This document shows positions 1 to 6,208 of a stretch of DNA of 9,640 nt, one piece after another (positions within the stretch are counted from its first letter, which is position 1; each line of letters begins with the position of its first letter). The DNA is from Rhizobium sp. Q54 (GTDB lineage: Bacteria; Pseudomonadota; Alphaproteobacteria; Rhizobiales; Beijerinckiaceae): assembly GCA_945901195.1 (NCBI GenBank), contig CAMDKB010000149.1, positions 1 through 9,640 of the forward strand, in the 5' to 3' direction. A program made the position numbers and the translations under genes. The notes under the pieces are model-generated. The model saw only the letters and a program-made list of their open reading frames with translations. It did no database searches and was not told the origin of the DNA.

Positions 1-61
1 AGTAACGAAGAAAACTTGTCGTCTCAACAGCCGCCGCGAAGTCCAGTCCATCATGCGCCAT
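1..61 (-). CDS. N-terminal 20 codons of an unidentified leftward gene, cut by the window edge
   Basis: Reading leftward from an ATG at 61-59 gives MAHDGLDFAAAVETTSFLRY with no stop before the edge. A Shine-Dalgarno-like AGGTGGAG lies at 76-69, seven bases upstream of the ATG, which is the best ribosome-binding site in this corner. The codons are typical of the surrounding genes. Twenty residues are too few to assign a family, and I do not recognise the start. If real, it is divergent from the MBL-fold gene to its right. That leaves no room for the missing N-terminus of that gene. The fragment could also be a chance reading; the ribosome-binding site is the main argument for it. Confidence 0.4.
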   Translation of the reverse strand, partial: MAHDGLDFAAAVETTSFLRY

Positions 62-65
62 CGTC

Positions 66-674
66 GTGCTCCACCTCAAGAATCAGTGGACCGCGACAGA
101 TTCAGCCTTTCACCAGATTGTCACGGACTTCTTCACCCGATTGCCCTGCAGGGCGCATTCAACTCACTTCACGCAGAGCCCCCCTGCGGGTATTCAGCAC
201 GTTTTGCGTGGCTGGGATCCGCGTGGCGGGGCCGCCGCGCATGATGTCACCGTCAAGGACATGCGCATCCGCAATGTCGTTACCAATCTGCGCGACTGGA
301 ATGGTGGCACCGATTATCGCGGCAATTCGATGTTCGTGTTCGAGGCTTCGCTCTTGTGCGTGGCGCATCTGGGGCATCTGCATCATGAACTGACGCAGGA
401 ACATCTCAAGCAATTGGGCCGCATAGATGTGGCGCTGGTGCCTGTCGACGGTTCAATGACGCTGACCCGTTCGGCCATGTTGCATGTGGTGAAATCCATG
501 GGCGCGCCGCTGGTCATTCCCATGCATTTTTTCGGGCGTTCTTCGCTGAATGATTTTCTTGAACTGGCGCGGGCTGAGAAATATGAGGTGATGACATCGC
601 AATCACCGACCGTCATATTATCGCGGGACATGTTGCCCAAGCGGCCTGTCGTCATGGTTCTGCCGGGCCACTGA
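66..674 (+). pseudogene. MBL-fold metallo-hydrolase, probably 5'-truncated
   Basis: From about residue 29 (the AHSTHFT segment, base 150 on) to the stop, the protein reads like a complete C-terminal two thirds of an exported UlaG-like metallo-beta-lactamase-fold family. Recognisable segments include HVLRGWDP, IRNVVTNLRDWNGGTDY, CVAHLGHLHH, the VPVDGS loop, VIPMHFFG and the closing VVMVLPGH. From memory, family members are roughly 230-290 residues. They start with a signal peptide or a first strand holding a GHATF-like motif and then a TDYND-like motif just before the HSTH site. None of this is present in any frame between base 1 and 150, and an in-frame TAA at 3-5 blocks extension. The ATG at 66 has no good ribosome-binding site and lies within the upstream region of the divergent gene. 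I therefore read this as a truncated remnant, although an ORF of 202 residues remains open. A shortened but still translated protein is the alternative. Confidence 0.6.
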
Positions 675-710
675 AGCTTGCCATGTGGTCGTTTCTGGAA
701 ATTCCGATTT

Positions 711-1445
711 ATGCGTATGCGTGCAGAATTCAATTGCCTGTTGTTTTTGGCGGTGGCGCTGACCACAGCTGTGTCGACTTCTGATCCTGCGCGGGCACAG
801 CTCATTCTGGATCGCGCTGGGCGCGGCGAAAAACTGGAGGCGCCTGCGGCGCGGCCCGGACAAATCATTGTCGAGACTGTCGCTGGTGCAGTTCGCCAGC
901 CTTCACTGCCTGCGCTCAATCTCCCAGCCGCGAAGACGGTTCTGCCGGGGCAAAAACTTCCACACGTCATTGTCGTGCCGGATCGACTTGCGCGTCGGGT
1001 GTTCGATTCGCAGCCGGGGAGTGCGAATGCCGGCCAATATTTCATACGGATGCCTGACGGCACGATGTTTGTGCGGCCCGAGCCCGATGGGCGAGGACCC
1101 GCTGGACGGGAACTTTTCCGATTTGCACTTACGATCAAGCTGGCGGCGCGCCGCAATGCGAGGCCGGCAGATTTGGCGTCCCAGCCTCGGCTTGCACGCG
1201 CATCGTCCGGGCCGGTGAATAGCCAGCCCAAGCCGCTGTCTTCATTCTTTGATGACGATACACTTTCCGCAGGCGATGTGGTGGTCGCAATCGAGGGGTT
1301 TCGTGTGTTCAAGGGCTCGCCGGATTTTCCGTGGCGTGCGGCGGATTTTGTGACCGTGGATCGCTGGCAGCGCACGAACGTCATGAAAAAGGGATTGCGT
1401 GAAATGGAGCGCGAAAGTGGGCGCATCCGCCAGGGTGTGCGCTAA
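711..1445 (+). CDS. Exported protein of unknown function
   Basis: The reading frame is open from a TTG at 678, but the ATG at 711 (or the one at 717) is the better start. It opens a clear signal peptide: MRMRAEF, a hydrophobic stretch around LLFLAVALTTAV, then a likely signal-peptidase site at ARAQ near residue 30. The mature part, about 214 residues, has no cysteine and no further membrane segment. It is rich in Arg, Pro and Ala, which suggests an extended basic periplasmic protein. A C-terminal stretch around residues 185-225 (GDVVVAIEGFRVFKGS followed by DRWQRTNVM) looks like the best folded part. I do not recognise a family. It starts 36 bases after the MBL-type gene in the same direction and may be co-transcribed with it. 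The following inverted repeat at 1510-1542 probably ends the transcript. Confidence 0.7.
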   Translation: MRMRAEFNCLLFLAVALTTAVSTSDPARAQLILDRAGRGEKLEAPAARPGQIIVETVAGAVRQPSLPALNLPAAKTVLPGQKLPHVIVVPDRLARRVFDSQPGSANAGQYFIRMPDGTMFVRPEPDGRGPAGRELFRFALTIKLAARRNARPADLASQPRLARASSGPVNSQPKPLSSFFDDDTLSAGDVVVAIEGFRVFKGSPDFPWRAADFVTVDRWQRTNVMKKGLREMERESGRIRQGVR

Positions 1446-1509
1446 AGGCCGGGCTCCGGTTGGGGCTCACAAACGTGGGTCAATCTATTTCAGCCGGCCA
1501 TGAGCAGTT

Positions 1510-1542
1510 CATCCCGGCTCTGCGCTTTGCTGAGCCGGGATG
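1510..1542. terminator. Inverted repeat between convergent genes, likely bidirectional terminator
   Basis: CATCCCGGCTC (1510-1520) is repeated as its exact reverse complement GAGCCGGGATG (1532-1542) around an 11-base loop. It sits between the ends of the rightward gene stopping at 1445 and the leftward gene stopping at 1569, where a shared terminator is expected. There is no T-run on either side, so an intrinsic terminator is likely but not certain. It could also act as a transcript-stabilising 3' hairpin. Confidence 0.5.
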
Positions 1543-1568
1543 CGCCAAACGGGAAGAGCCTGATTGCC

Positions 1569-2201
1569 TTATTGACCGGCCGCACCGCGCTTGTTCACGA
1601 GAATGATCAGCGATTGCTGCACAATCGCGTCAAAGACGCAGGGCTGCATCAGGTCAAACTCGAGTTCGCGCGAATTGGTCTTGATGGCTTCAGCGCCCCA
1701 GGCTGAGACGGAGGCCGCTGCCTTGCAGAGCGCAACAGCGTTGCCCGTGATCTTGCTGGATGCTGCCTTGTAGACGCCAACATTTTTCGGGCCGAACTTT
1801 TTCTCGGTCTCTTTGTCGAGCGCAGTTGAAGCAAGCCATGCGGTGGCTTCACGCAAGGTGCAGGCTTCTTCGTTGCCACCGGCTTTCTGGCAGTTTTCGA
1901 TGACTGAACCGACGCAGGACTGCGGACCGCCTTCGGTCTCCTTCGCCATCTTTTCCCGTTCGGGGGTTCCTTCGGCAGGCGGTTCGCCTTCGGGAGACTT
2001 GAGACTGATGCAGGCGTGGATGGCCTGAACGTCAGCCTGTGTCTGGGCCGGGGTGGGCCTGGGCGGCGGGCCGGAGGGTTGTTGACCGGCGGGCGGGGCG
2101 GCCTGAGATTGGCCGGGTGCCGGTGCTGCCTGTTTGGGAGCTTGCGCGAGCGCGACCGATGCAAAGGAAACTGCTGCAATAAGGGTTAAACTGCGGATCA
2201 T
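1569..2201 (-). CDS. Exported six-cysteine protein with Pro/Ala/Gln linker (possibly LprI/DUF1311-like)
   Basis: The start is well supported: the ATG at 2201 is preceded by AGGAGG five bases upstream. Residues 1-20 form a signal peptide (MIRSLTLIAAVSFASVALAQ). Residues about 21-55 are a disordered linker of Pro, Ala, Gln and Gly. The remaining 155 residues hold exactly six cysteines (64, 96, 104, 114, 159, 188), a number consistent with three periplasmic disulfides. The Cys-x7-Cys-x9-Cys segment followed by an alpha-helical stretch (TLREATAWLASTALDKE) is reminiscent of DUF1311/LprI lysozyme-inhibitor-type domains, but the match is loose and I offer it only as a lead. The gene lies downstream of folE on the same strand with a 230-base gap, so it probably has its own promoter. 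Confidence 0.75.
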   Translation of the reverse strand: MIRSLTLIAAVSFASVALAQAPKQAAPAPGQSQAAPPAGQQPSGPPPRPTPAQTQADVQAIHACISLKSPEGEPPAEGTPEREKMAKETEGGPQSCVGSVIENCQKAGGNEEACTLREATAWLASTALDKETEKKFGPKNVGVYKAASSKITGNAVALCKAAASVSAWGAEAIKTNSRELEFDLMQPCVFDAIVQQSLIILVNKRGAAGQ

Positions 2202-2431
2202 GTGGACCTCCTGTTGAAATATGGCTCTCGTACCTCGAACGAAATGGCTAACCTGCCTGCATCGTCCCCGCCGGAACGAGGATATGCCGGTTCAGCCCGT
2301 TGCCAAACAGGGATAATCAAGTTTCGCCAACGATATGTGCGAAATGGCACATGGAGGCAGGCCGGACGTCAGTCAAGCGCAAAGCGCATCCCGGATTTGC
2401 ACCGGGCTACGGTTGTCGCAAAGGTCAGGTG
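2202..2431. other. Intergenic region upstream of the six-cysteine protein gene
   Basis: These 230 bases separate the folE stop from the start of the next leftward gene. The only clear element is the AGGAGG ribosome-binding site next to the start at 2201. A short repeat CCCGG (2390-2394) / CCGGG (2402-2406) lies just after folE but is too weak to call a terminator. An ORF running rightward through here is antisense to folE and shows no family resemblance. Confidence 0.5.
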
Positions 2432-3085
2432 TCAGCGGCTCATACGCACGAGTGTGAAAAACCGGGCCTGTTCTTCGGGCTTGGAGAACAATCCGGTGAA
2501 CCGGCTTGTCATGGTCGATGCGCCACTTTTCTGCACACCGCGCATGGACATGCACATATGCTCGGCCTCGATCAACACTGCGATGCCACGCGGCTTCAGC
2601 GTGGTCTCGATGGCGTTGGCGATTTGCGCCGTCATGGTTTCCTGTGTCTGCAGGCGGCGGGCATAAACATCAACGACACGCGCCAGTTTTGAAAGCCCGA
2701 CCACGCCGCCGTTCGGGTAATAGGCGACGTGCGCCCTGCCGACAAAGGGCACCATGTGATGTTCGCAATGGCTGGTAAAGGGGATGTCCTTGACGAGGAC
2801 CATGTCGTCATAGCCTTCAACTTCCTCGAACACTTTGGAGAGGATTTCCTCGCCATCCTGTTCGTAGCCGCGGAACAATTCCTGATAGGCTTTGACGACC
2901 CGCGCCGGAGTATCCAGCAGGCCTTCACGACCGGGATTCTCTCCGGCCCAACGAAGTAAAATACGAACTGCGTCCTCAGCCTCCGCCCTGGTTGGCCGAA
3001 CGGTGTGCTGATTTTCGACCAATGCCTTCGCTGGGTCGTCAGACCCGGCAATTTCACGAGTCGAGGTCTTAACCACGGCGTCCAT
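2432..3085 (-). CDS. folE: GTP cyclohydrolase I
   Basis: Cytosolic enzyme converting GTP to 7,8-dihydroneopterin triphosphate and formate, the first step of tetrahydrofolate synthesis and also of queuosine precursor synthesis. The protein has 217 residues, normal for the family. The TSHCEHHMVPFVG motif holds zinc ligands Cys107 and His110, and EHMCMSMRGVQ holds the third, Cys178; they match E. coli Cys110, His113 and Cys181. LLDTPARVVKAY at 56-67 and the C-terminal TMTSRFTGLF motif are also typical. The frame is open to 3133, but the ATG at 3085 has a strong AGGAGGAGG-type ribosome-binding site three to four bases upstream. The longer version would read through that site. It is divergent from the scaffold gene at 3270. 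A perfect palindrome lies 22 bases upstream of the start. Confidence 0.97.
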   Translation of the reverse strand: MDAVVKTSTREIAGSDDPAKALVENQHTVRPTRAEAEDAVRILLRWAGENPGREGLLDTPARVVKAYQELFRGYEQDGEEILSKVFEEVEGYDDMVLVKDIPFTSHCEHHMVPFVGRAHVAYYPNGGVVGLSKLARVVDVYARRLQTQETMTAQIANAIETTLKPRGIAVLIEAEHMCMSMRGVQKSGASTMTSRFTGLFSKPEEQARFFTLVRMSR

Positions 3086-3106
3086 GGTGCCTCCTCCTAA
3101 ACTGAC

Positions 3107-3122
3107 TGAAACAAGTGTTTCA
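3107..3122. promoter_or_regulatory. 16-bp perfect palindrome upstream of folE, candidate operator
   Basis: TGAAACA-AG-TGTTTCA has seven-base arms around a two-base centre. It lies between the folE start (3085) and a possible folE promoter. That placing suits a repressor site in the 5' leader. The GAAAC-N4-GTTTC core resembles operators described for some TetR-family regulators such as PsrA, but a palindrome alone does not identify the protein. An mRNA hairpin next to the folE ribosome-binding site is the other reading. Confidence 0.5.
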
Positions 3123-3139
3123 TGAAAAATCAATCTGGA

Positions 3140-3169
3140 CTACCAGAATTATTTTTCAACTGCGTCAAG
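3140..3169 (-). promoter_or_regulatory. Possible folE promoter
   Basis: On the minus strand a CTTGAC box (3169-3164) matches the alphaproteobacterial -35 consensus. A weak TGGTAG (3145-3140) lies about 17 bases on as a possible -10. The predicted start near 3133 would place the palindrome at 3107-3122 in the early transcribed leader. The -10 match is poor, so this is tentative. Confidence 0.3.
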
Positions 3170-3217
3170 GCCAAGTCGTTCCATTTATTTTACCGGACAG
3201 AGTGTCGCACTGATTTT

Positions 3218-3248
3218 TTGGCAAACGGCCGAGGAATGCTTATATAAT
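3218..3248 (+). promoter_or_regulatory. Sigma-70-type promoter for the iron-sulfur scaffold gene
   Basis: TTGGCA at 3218-3223 is followed 17 bases later by TATATA (3241-3246), which overlaps a perfect TATAAT at 3243-3248 (19-base spacing). Transcription would start near 3254, leaving a leader of about 15 bases that includes a GGGGG ribosome-binding site at 3261-3265. This fixes the ATG at 3270 as the start of the next gene and excludes the in-frame TTG at 3249. Confidence 0.6.
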
Positions 3249-3269
3249 TTGTCACTCAACGGGGGCTCC

Positions 3270-3707
3270 ATGCTCGACGACATCTATAACAAGCGTATCC
3301 TTGAGCTTGCCGCGAACATCCCGCGGCAAGGACGGCTGGCTGCGCCGCAAGCCAGCGCTTCGGCGCATTCCAAGCTTTGTGGTTCGACTGTGACCGTGGA
3401 TCTGTCCATGAAAGACGGAAAAGTGAGTGACTTTGCCCACGAGGTGAAGGCTTGCGCGCTGGGCCAAGCCTCGTCCTCTATCATGGCGCATAATGTTGTG
3501 GGCTCGACGCCGGACGAATTGCGCAAACTTCGCGATCAGGTACGGCGCATGCTGAAGGAAGGCGGGGAACCTCCGCGCGAGGGCAAATGGGCCGATGTTG
3601 CTGTTCTCGAACCGGTGCGGGAGTACAAGGCGCGCCACGCCTCGACCCTGTTGACGTTTGATGCGGTGGTTGATGCTGTGGGGAAAATCGAGGCCGCCGG
3701 GGCATAG
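3270..3707 (+). CDS. NifU/IscU-like iron-sulfur cluster scaffold family protein, third ligand Cys replaced
   Basis: A 145-residue protein of the IscU/SufU/NifU N-terminal fold. It carries the first two scaffold cysteines in their usual settings: Cys37 in KLCGSTVTVDL, followed by the beta-strands around DGKVSDFAHEVKAC, and Cys62 in CALGQASSSIM. At the third site, where IscU has His-Cys (HCSILAE), this protein has His123-Ala124 in the ARHASTLLTFDAVVDAV segment. The histidine is kept and the cysteine is lost. From memory, this replacement also occurs in other rhizobial members, so it is probably a subfamily trait rather than decay. The protein may bind a metal or cluster differently, or serve as an accessory rather than a classical scaffold. 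The gene has its own promoter and is divergent from folE. Its 3' end converges with the peroxidase-related gene 36 bases away. Confidence 0.85.
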   Translation: MLDDIYNKRILELAANIPRQGRLAAPQASASAHSKLCGSTVTVDLSMKDGKVSDFAHEVKACALGQASSSIMAHNVVGSTPDELRKLRDQVRRMLKEGGEPPREGKWADVAVLEPVREYKARHASTLLTFDAVVDAVGKIEAAGA

Positions 3708-3743
3708 AACGCGAGTTTCCAGTGCTGCTTTCGCTGCGGCCCT

Positions 3744-4322
3744 CTATCGCCCCAGCATGTAAAATTCGTCATTCGGGCGCATGTTGGTGGCGTTCGCCAG
3801 CCGGTTTGACATGCCAAAGAACGCCGAGATGGCTGCTATGTCCCAGCAATCCTCCTGATCAAATCCATGCCCTGCGAGCGCCGTATAATCGGCTTCGTTG
3901 ACCGCATAGGCTTCAAACGCGATCTTCAGGGCAAAATCCAGCATGGCTTTCTGCCGTGGGGATATGTCTGCCTTGCGATAATTGATCGCGACCTGATCGG
4001 CGATCAAGGGGTTTTTGGCGCGGATGCGCAGGATTGCGCCGTGGGCAATCACGCAATATTGGCACTGGTTGGCGTTGCTTGTCGCCACGACAATCATTTC
4101 GCGCTCGGCCTTGGTGAGGTTGCCGGGCTTTTCCATCAGCGCATCGTGATAGGCGAAGAAAGCGCGGAATTCGTCGGGCCGACGCGCCAGCACCAGGAAG
4201 ACATTGGGCACAAAGCCGGACTTTTCCTGCACGGCGAGAATGCGCGTGCGGATGTCTTCCGGGATGTTTTCCAACGCAGGCACCGGAAAGCGGCTGATTG
4301 GTTTTTCGGCTGAAGTTGACAT
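3744..4322 (-). CDS. AhpD-like peroxidase-related enzyme (carboxymuconolactone decarboxylase fold)
   Basis: A 192-residue cytosolic protein of the AhpD/CMD superfamily, in the group named uncharacterised peroxidase-related enzymes. The diagnostic pattern Glu-x11-Cys-x2-Cys-x3-His is complete: Glu75, Cys87, Cys90 and His94, in AEREMIVVATSNANQCQYC and VIAHG. The two cysteines form the redox pair that reduces hydroperoxides in AhpD-type enzymes. The N-terminal half (FVPNVFLVLARRPDEFRAFF) and the C-terminal FFGMSNRLANATNMRPNDEFY are typical of this group. The ATG at 4322 has AGGGAG about six bases upstream. The gene is divergent from the aldolase gene at 4526. Its true electron donor and substrate cannot be read from the sequence. 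Confidence 0.92.
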   Translation of the reverse strand: MSTSAEKPISRFPVPALENIPEDIRTRILAVQEKSGFVPNVFLVLARRPDEFRAFFAYHDALMEKPGNLTKAEREMIVVATSNANQCQYCVIAHGAILRIRAKNPLIADQVAINYRKADISPRQKAMLDFALKIAFEAYAVNEADYTALAGHGFDQEDCWDIAAISAFFGMSNRLANATNMRPNDEFYMLGR

Positions 4323-4525
4323 GGTCGCTCCCTGAGACGCGGTGAATCTGCCTTAATTCGGGGGCGGATGCTATCCTGTTTGTCGATGGCCGGAGTTGAT
4401 GCTCAGTTGCACCGGGGTGATTGTGTTAGTCGCGCCGCGCGTCCTCGTCGGCGGGGTAATTCCGCATCATGGCTTTCTTTGCCAAGGGCATCGCGATAAC
4501 ATCACACAAAATCAGGGAGGCATTC
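4323..4525. other. Divergent intergenic region
   Basis: About 200 bases between the starts of the leftward peroxidase-related gene and the rightward aldolase gene must hold the promoters for both. I see the two ribosome-binding sites (AGGGAG for the left gene, AGGGAGG at 4514-4520 for the right) but no convincing -35/-10 pair and no strong palindrome. Confidence 0.5.
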
Positions 4526-5311
4526 ATGACAGTTCAGCCGGTCGCGCTCAATCGCGCGCAGACATCCGCAGCCATCAGCGATGCCGAACGCAAGGCGCGG
4601 ACTGATCTGGCCGCGTGTTATCGCCTGATTGCCCTGGCCGGAATGGACGATGGCACGGCAACGCATATCACCTTGCGCGTTCCCGGCGAGGACAATCATT
4701 TTCTCATCAATCCCTATGGACTGCTGTTTTCTCAGGTGACTGCATCCAATCTCGTGAAAATCGATATTGACGGCAAAATTCTGCAAGAGACGAAATACGG
4801 GATCAATCCTGCGGGATTTGTCATTCATTCGGCGATACATGGCGCTCGCAACGACGCCCATTGCATCATCCACACACACACGGTTGCCGGCATGGCTGTC
4901 TCCTGCCTTGAAGAAGGCGTTTTGCCGCTCTGCCAGAAAGCGTTGCGCTATACCGGTGAGCGCATCGCCTATCACGACTATGAGGGCAAGTCCGATGATC
5001 TCGACGAGCGTGCGCGTCTGGTGCGCGACATTGGTAACGCCAATACGTTGATCCTTCGCAATCACGGGTTGCTCGTCTGTCAACCGACAGTCGGGCGCGC
5101 CTATCATGCGATGATGAATCTGGAAAAGGTCTGCAAGGTGCAGCTCGCCGTGCTCGGCACAGGCCGGCCCTTCGTTCAACTTTCACCCGAAGTGATAGAG
5201 CATGCCGCACGTCAGCATGCGCGCGACGATGTGCCCGGTGGTGCAAGGCCCGATGCATGGCCAGCGCATCTGGCGCGGCTCGACGGGATTGATCCCGGGT
5301 ATAAGGCGTGA
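4526..5311 (+). CDS. Class II aldolase/adducin family protein
   Basis: A 261-residue cytosolic protein with the whole class II aldolase fold. Zinc ligands are His116 and His118 in CIIHTHTVAGMAVSC, and His180 in LRNHGLLVC. The GTATHITLRVPG, NPYGLLFSQVTASNL and GRAYHAMMNLEKVCKVQL segments are also typical. In fuculose aldolase the catalytic acid Glu73 lies 19 residues before the first ligand; here that place is Gly97 in NPAGFVIHSAIH. The protein is therefore probably not a classical sugar-phosphate aldolase. It may be a lyase or decarboxylase on another substrate, or a hydrolase partner. The frame is open from 4469, but the ATG at 4526 follows AGGGAGG with a five-base spacer and is the clear start. 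The amidohydrolase gene begins 55 bases downstream, so the two probably share a transcript and a pathway. Confidence 0.92.
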   Translation: MTVQPVALNRAQTSAAISDAERKARTDLAACYRLIALAGMDDGTATHITLRVPGEDNHFLINPYGLLFSQVTASNLVKIDIDGKILQETKYGINPAGFVIHSAIHGARNDAHCIIHTHTVAGMAVSCLEEGVLPLCQKALRYTGERIAYHDYEGKSDDLDERARLVRDIGNANTLILRNHGLLVCQPTVGRAYHAMMNLEKVCKVQLAVLGTGRPFVQLSPEVIEHAARQHARDDVPGGARPDAWPAHLARLDGIDPGYKA

Positions 5312-5366
5312 TGCGATAGCCCTATGTCGAAAATACAAAGGTTTTTGCTGCAGAACTGGAATCGAA

Positions 5367-6206
5367 ATGTCCCTGCTTCCCTTAGGCTCCTGCGATACGC
5401 ATCTGCATCTGTTCGGTGATATTGCGCGCTATCCGATGCGCCATCCCAAGTCGCTTTACGAGATCAATCGGGAATGGACGCTGGAAGCGCTGCGCAAGAT
5501 GCATGCGTCGCTGGGCATCACGCGCTATGTCGCGGTGCAGCCGACGGCCTATACGAACGATCATTCCTGCCTGATCGACACGCTGGCTACGGAAAAGCCC
5601 GATACTGCGCGCGGCGTTGTGATCATCGACGATACAATCGACGACAAGACGATTGCGCGCATGCATGAAGTGGGCGTGCGCGGCGCGCGGTTCAATTTTC
5701 AATCGCGATTTGGGCTTGTGCCGTCCTTTGACGAGTTTCATCGCAGCGTGGCGCGTATCCGGCCCTATGGCTGGATCATCAAAATATTCGTCATGGAAGA
5801 ATTGCCCGATGTCGAACAGGAAGTCCGCAAGGCGAAAATGACAACGTTGATCGATCACCTTGGGCCGAAGCAGGATTTCGCGCAGGGGATCAATCATCCG
5901 CATTTCAAGCTCGCGCTCGATCTCATCAAGGGCGAGGGGTGGTGGGTGATGGTCTCGAACGGGCATCGCCGTTCGGCGCAGGGCGCGCCTTTCGATGACA
6001 TCGTGCCGTTTGGCAAAGCGTTGTATGAAGCCGCGCCTGATCGCACGCTCTGGTCCACGGATTGGCCGCATGTCACCGAGACGAGGCACACCAGCGAAAC
6101 CGATATGCTCTCGCTGTTGAAGCGCTTCCTGCCGGATGACGTGGCGCTCAGGCGGGTAATGGTTGATAATCCTGCGCAGCTTTACGGGTTTTCTGCTACT
6201 AGCTGA
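5367..6206 (+). CDS. Amidohydrolase family 2 protein (LigI-like, COG3618)
   Basis: A 279-residue TIM-barrel metal-dependent hydrolase resembling 2-pyrone-4,6-dicarboxylate lactonase (LigI) and other COG3618 members. The catalytic set is visible: His12 and His14 in CDTHLHLFGD, His164 in LIDHLGPKQ, and Asp232 in LWSTDWPH. VRGARFNFQ (about 104-112) and MVSNGHRRS (about 195-203) correspond to substrate-carboxylate binding regions in LigI, so a carboxylated lactone or similar ester is a reasonable guess. The substrate is not proved. The frame is open from 5202, overlapping the aldolase. The ATG at 5367 gives the normal family N-terminus, although its ribosome-binding site (GGA at 5358-5360) is weak. 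It is preceded by the aldolase gene and followed after two bases by yidD, so it is likely the middle of a three-gene transcript. Confidence 0.9.
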   Translation: MSLLPLGSCDTHLHLFGDIARYPMRHPKSLYEINREWTLEALRKMHASLGITRYVAVQPTAYTNDHSCLIDTLATEKPDTARGVVIIDDTIDDKTIARMHEVGVRGARFNFQSRFGLVPSFDEFHRSVARIRPYGWIIKIFVMEELPDVEQEVRKAKMTTLIDHLGPKQDFAQGINHPHFKLALDLIKGEGWWVMVSNGHRRSAQGAPFDDIVPFGKALYEAAPDRTLWSTDWPHVTETRHTSETDMLSLLKRFLPDDVALRRVMVDNPAQLYGFSATS

Positions 6207-6208
6207 GA

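Noticed and set aside
383..1426. Long leftward open frame (347 residues) antisense to the MBL-type and exported genes
   Set aside because: Low-complexity Ser/Arg-rich product, no signal or motif, no ribosome-binding site; the rightward frames show family features and a signal peptide.
2377..2406. Short inverted repeats after folE as a terminator
   Set aside because: Arms of only five bases and no T-run; too common in GC-rich DNA.
2202..2666. Rightward open frame antisense to the folE 3' end
   Set aside because: No ribosome-binding site of its own and no family resemblance; folE is certain here.
3086..3133. Longer folE start at 3133
   Set aside because: It would run through the palindrome and the strong ribosome-binding site that serves the ATG at 3085.
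3249..3269. Upstream TTG start for the scaffold gene
   Set aside because: It directly follows the TATAAT box, so it would lie at or before the transcription start.
4502..5179. Leftward open frame antisense to the class II aldolase
   Set aside because: The rightward frame carries all zinc ligands and a strong ribosome-binding site; the antisense product has no recognisable domain.
5382..6089. Leftward open frame antisense to the amidohydrolase
   Set aside because: Shadow of a GC-rich gene; Arg/His-rich product without motifs.
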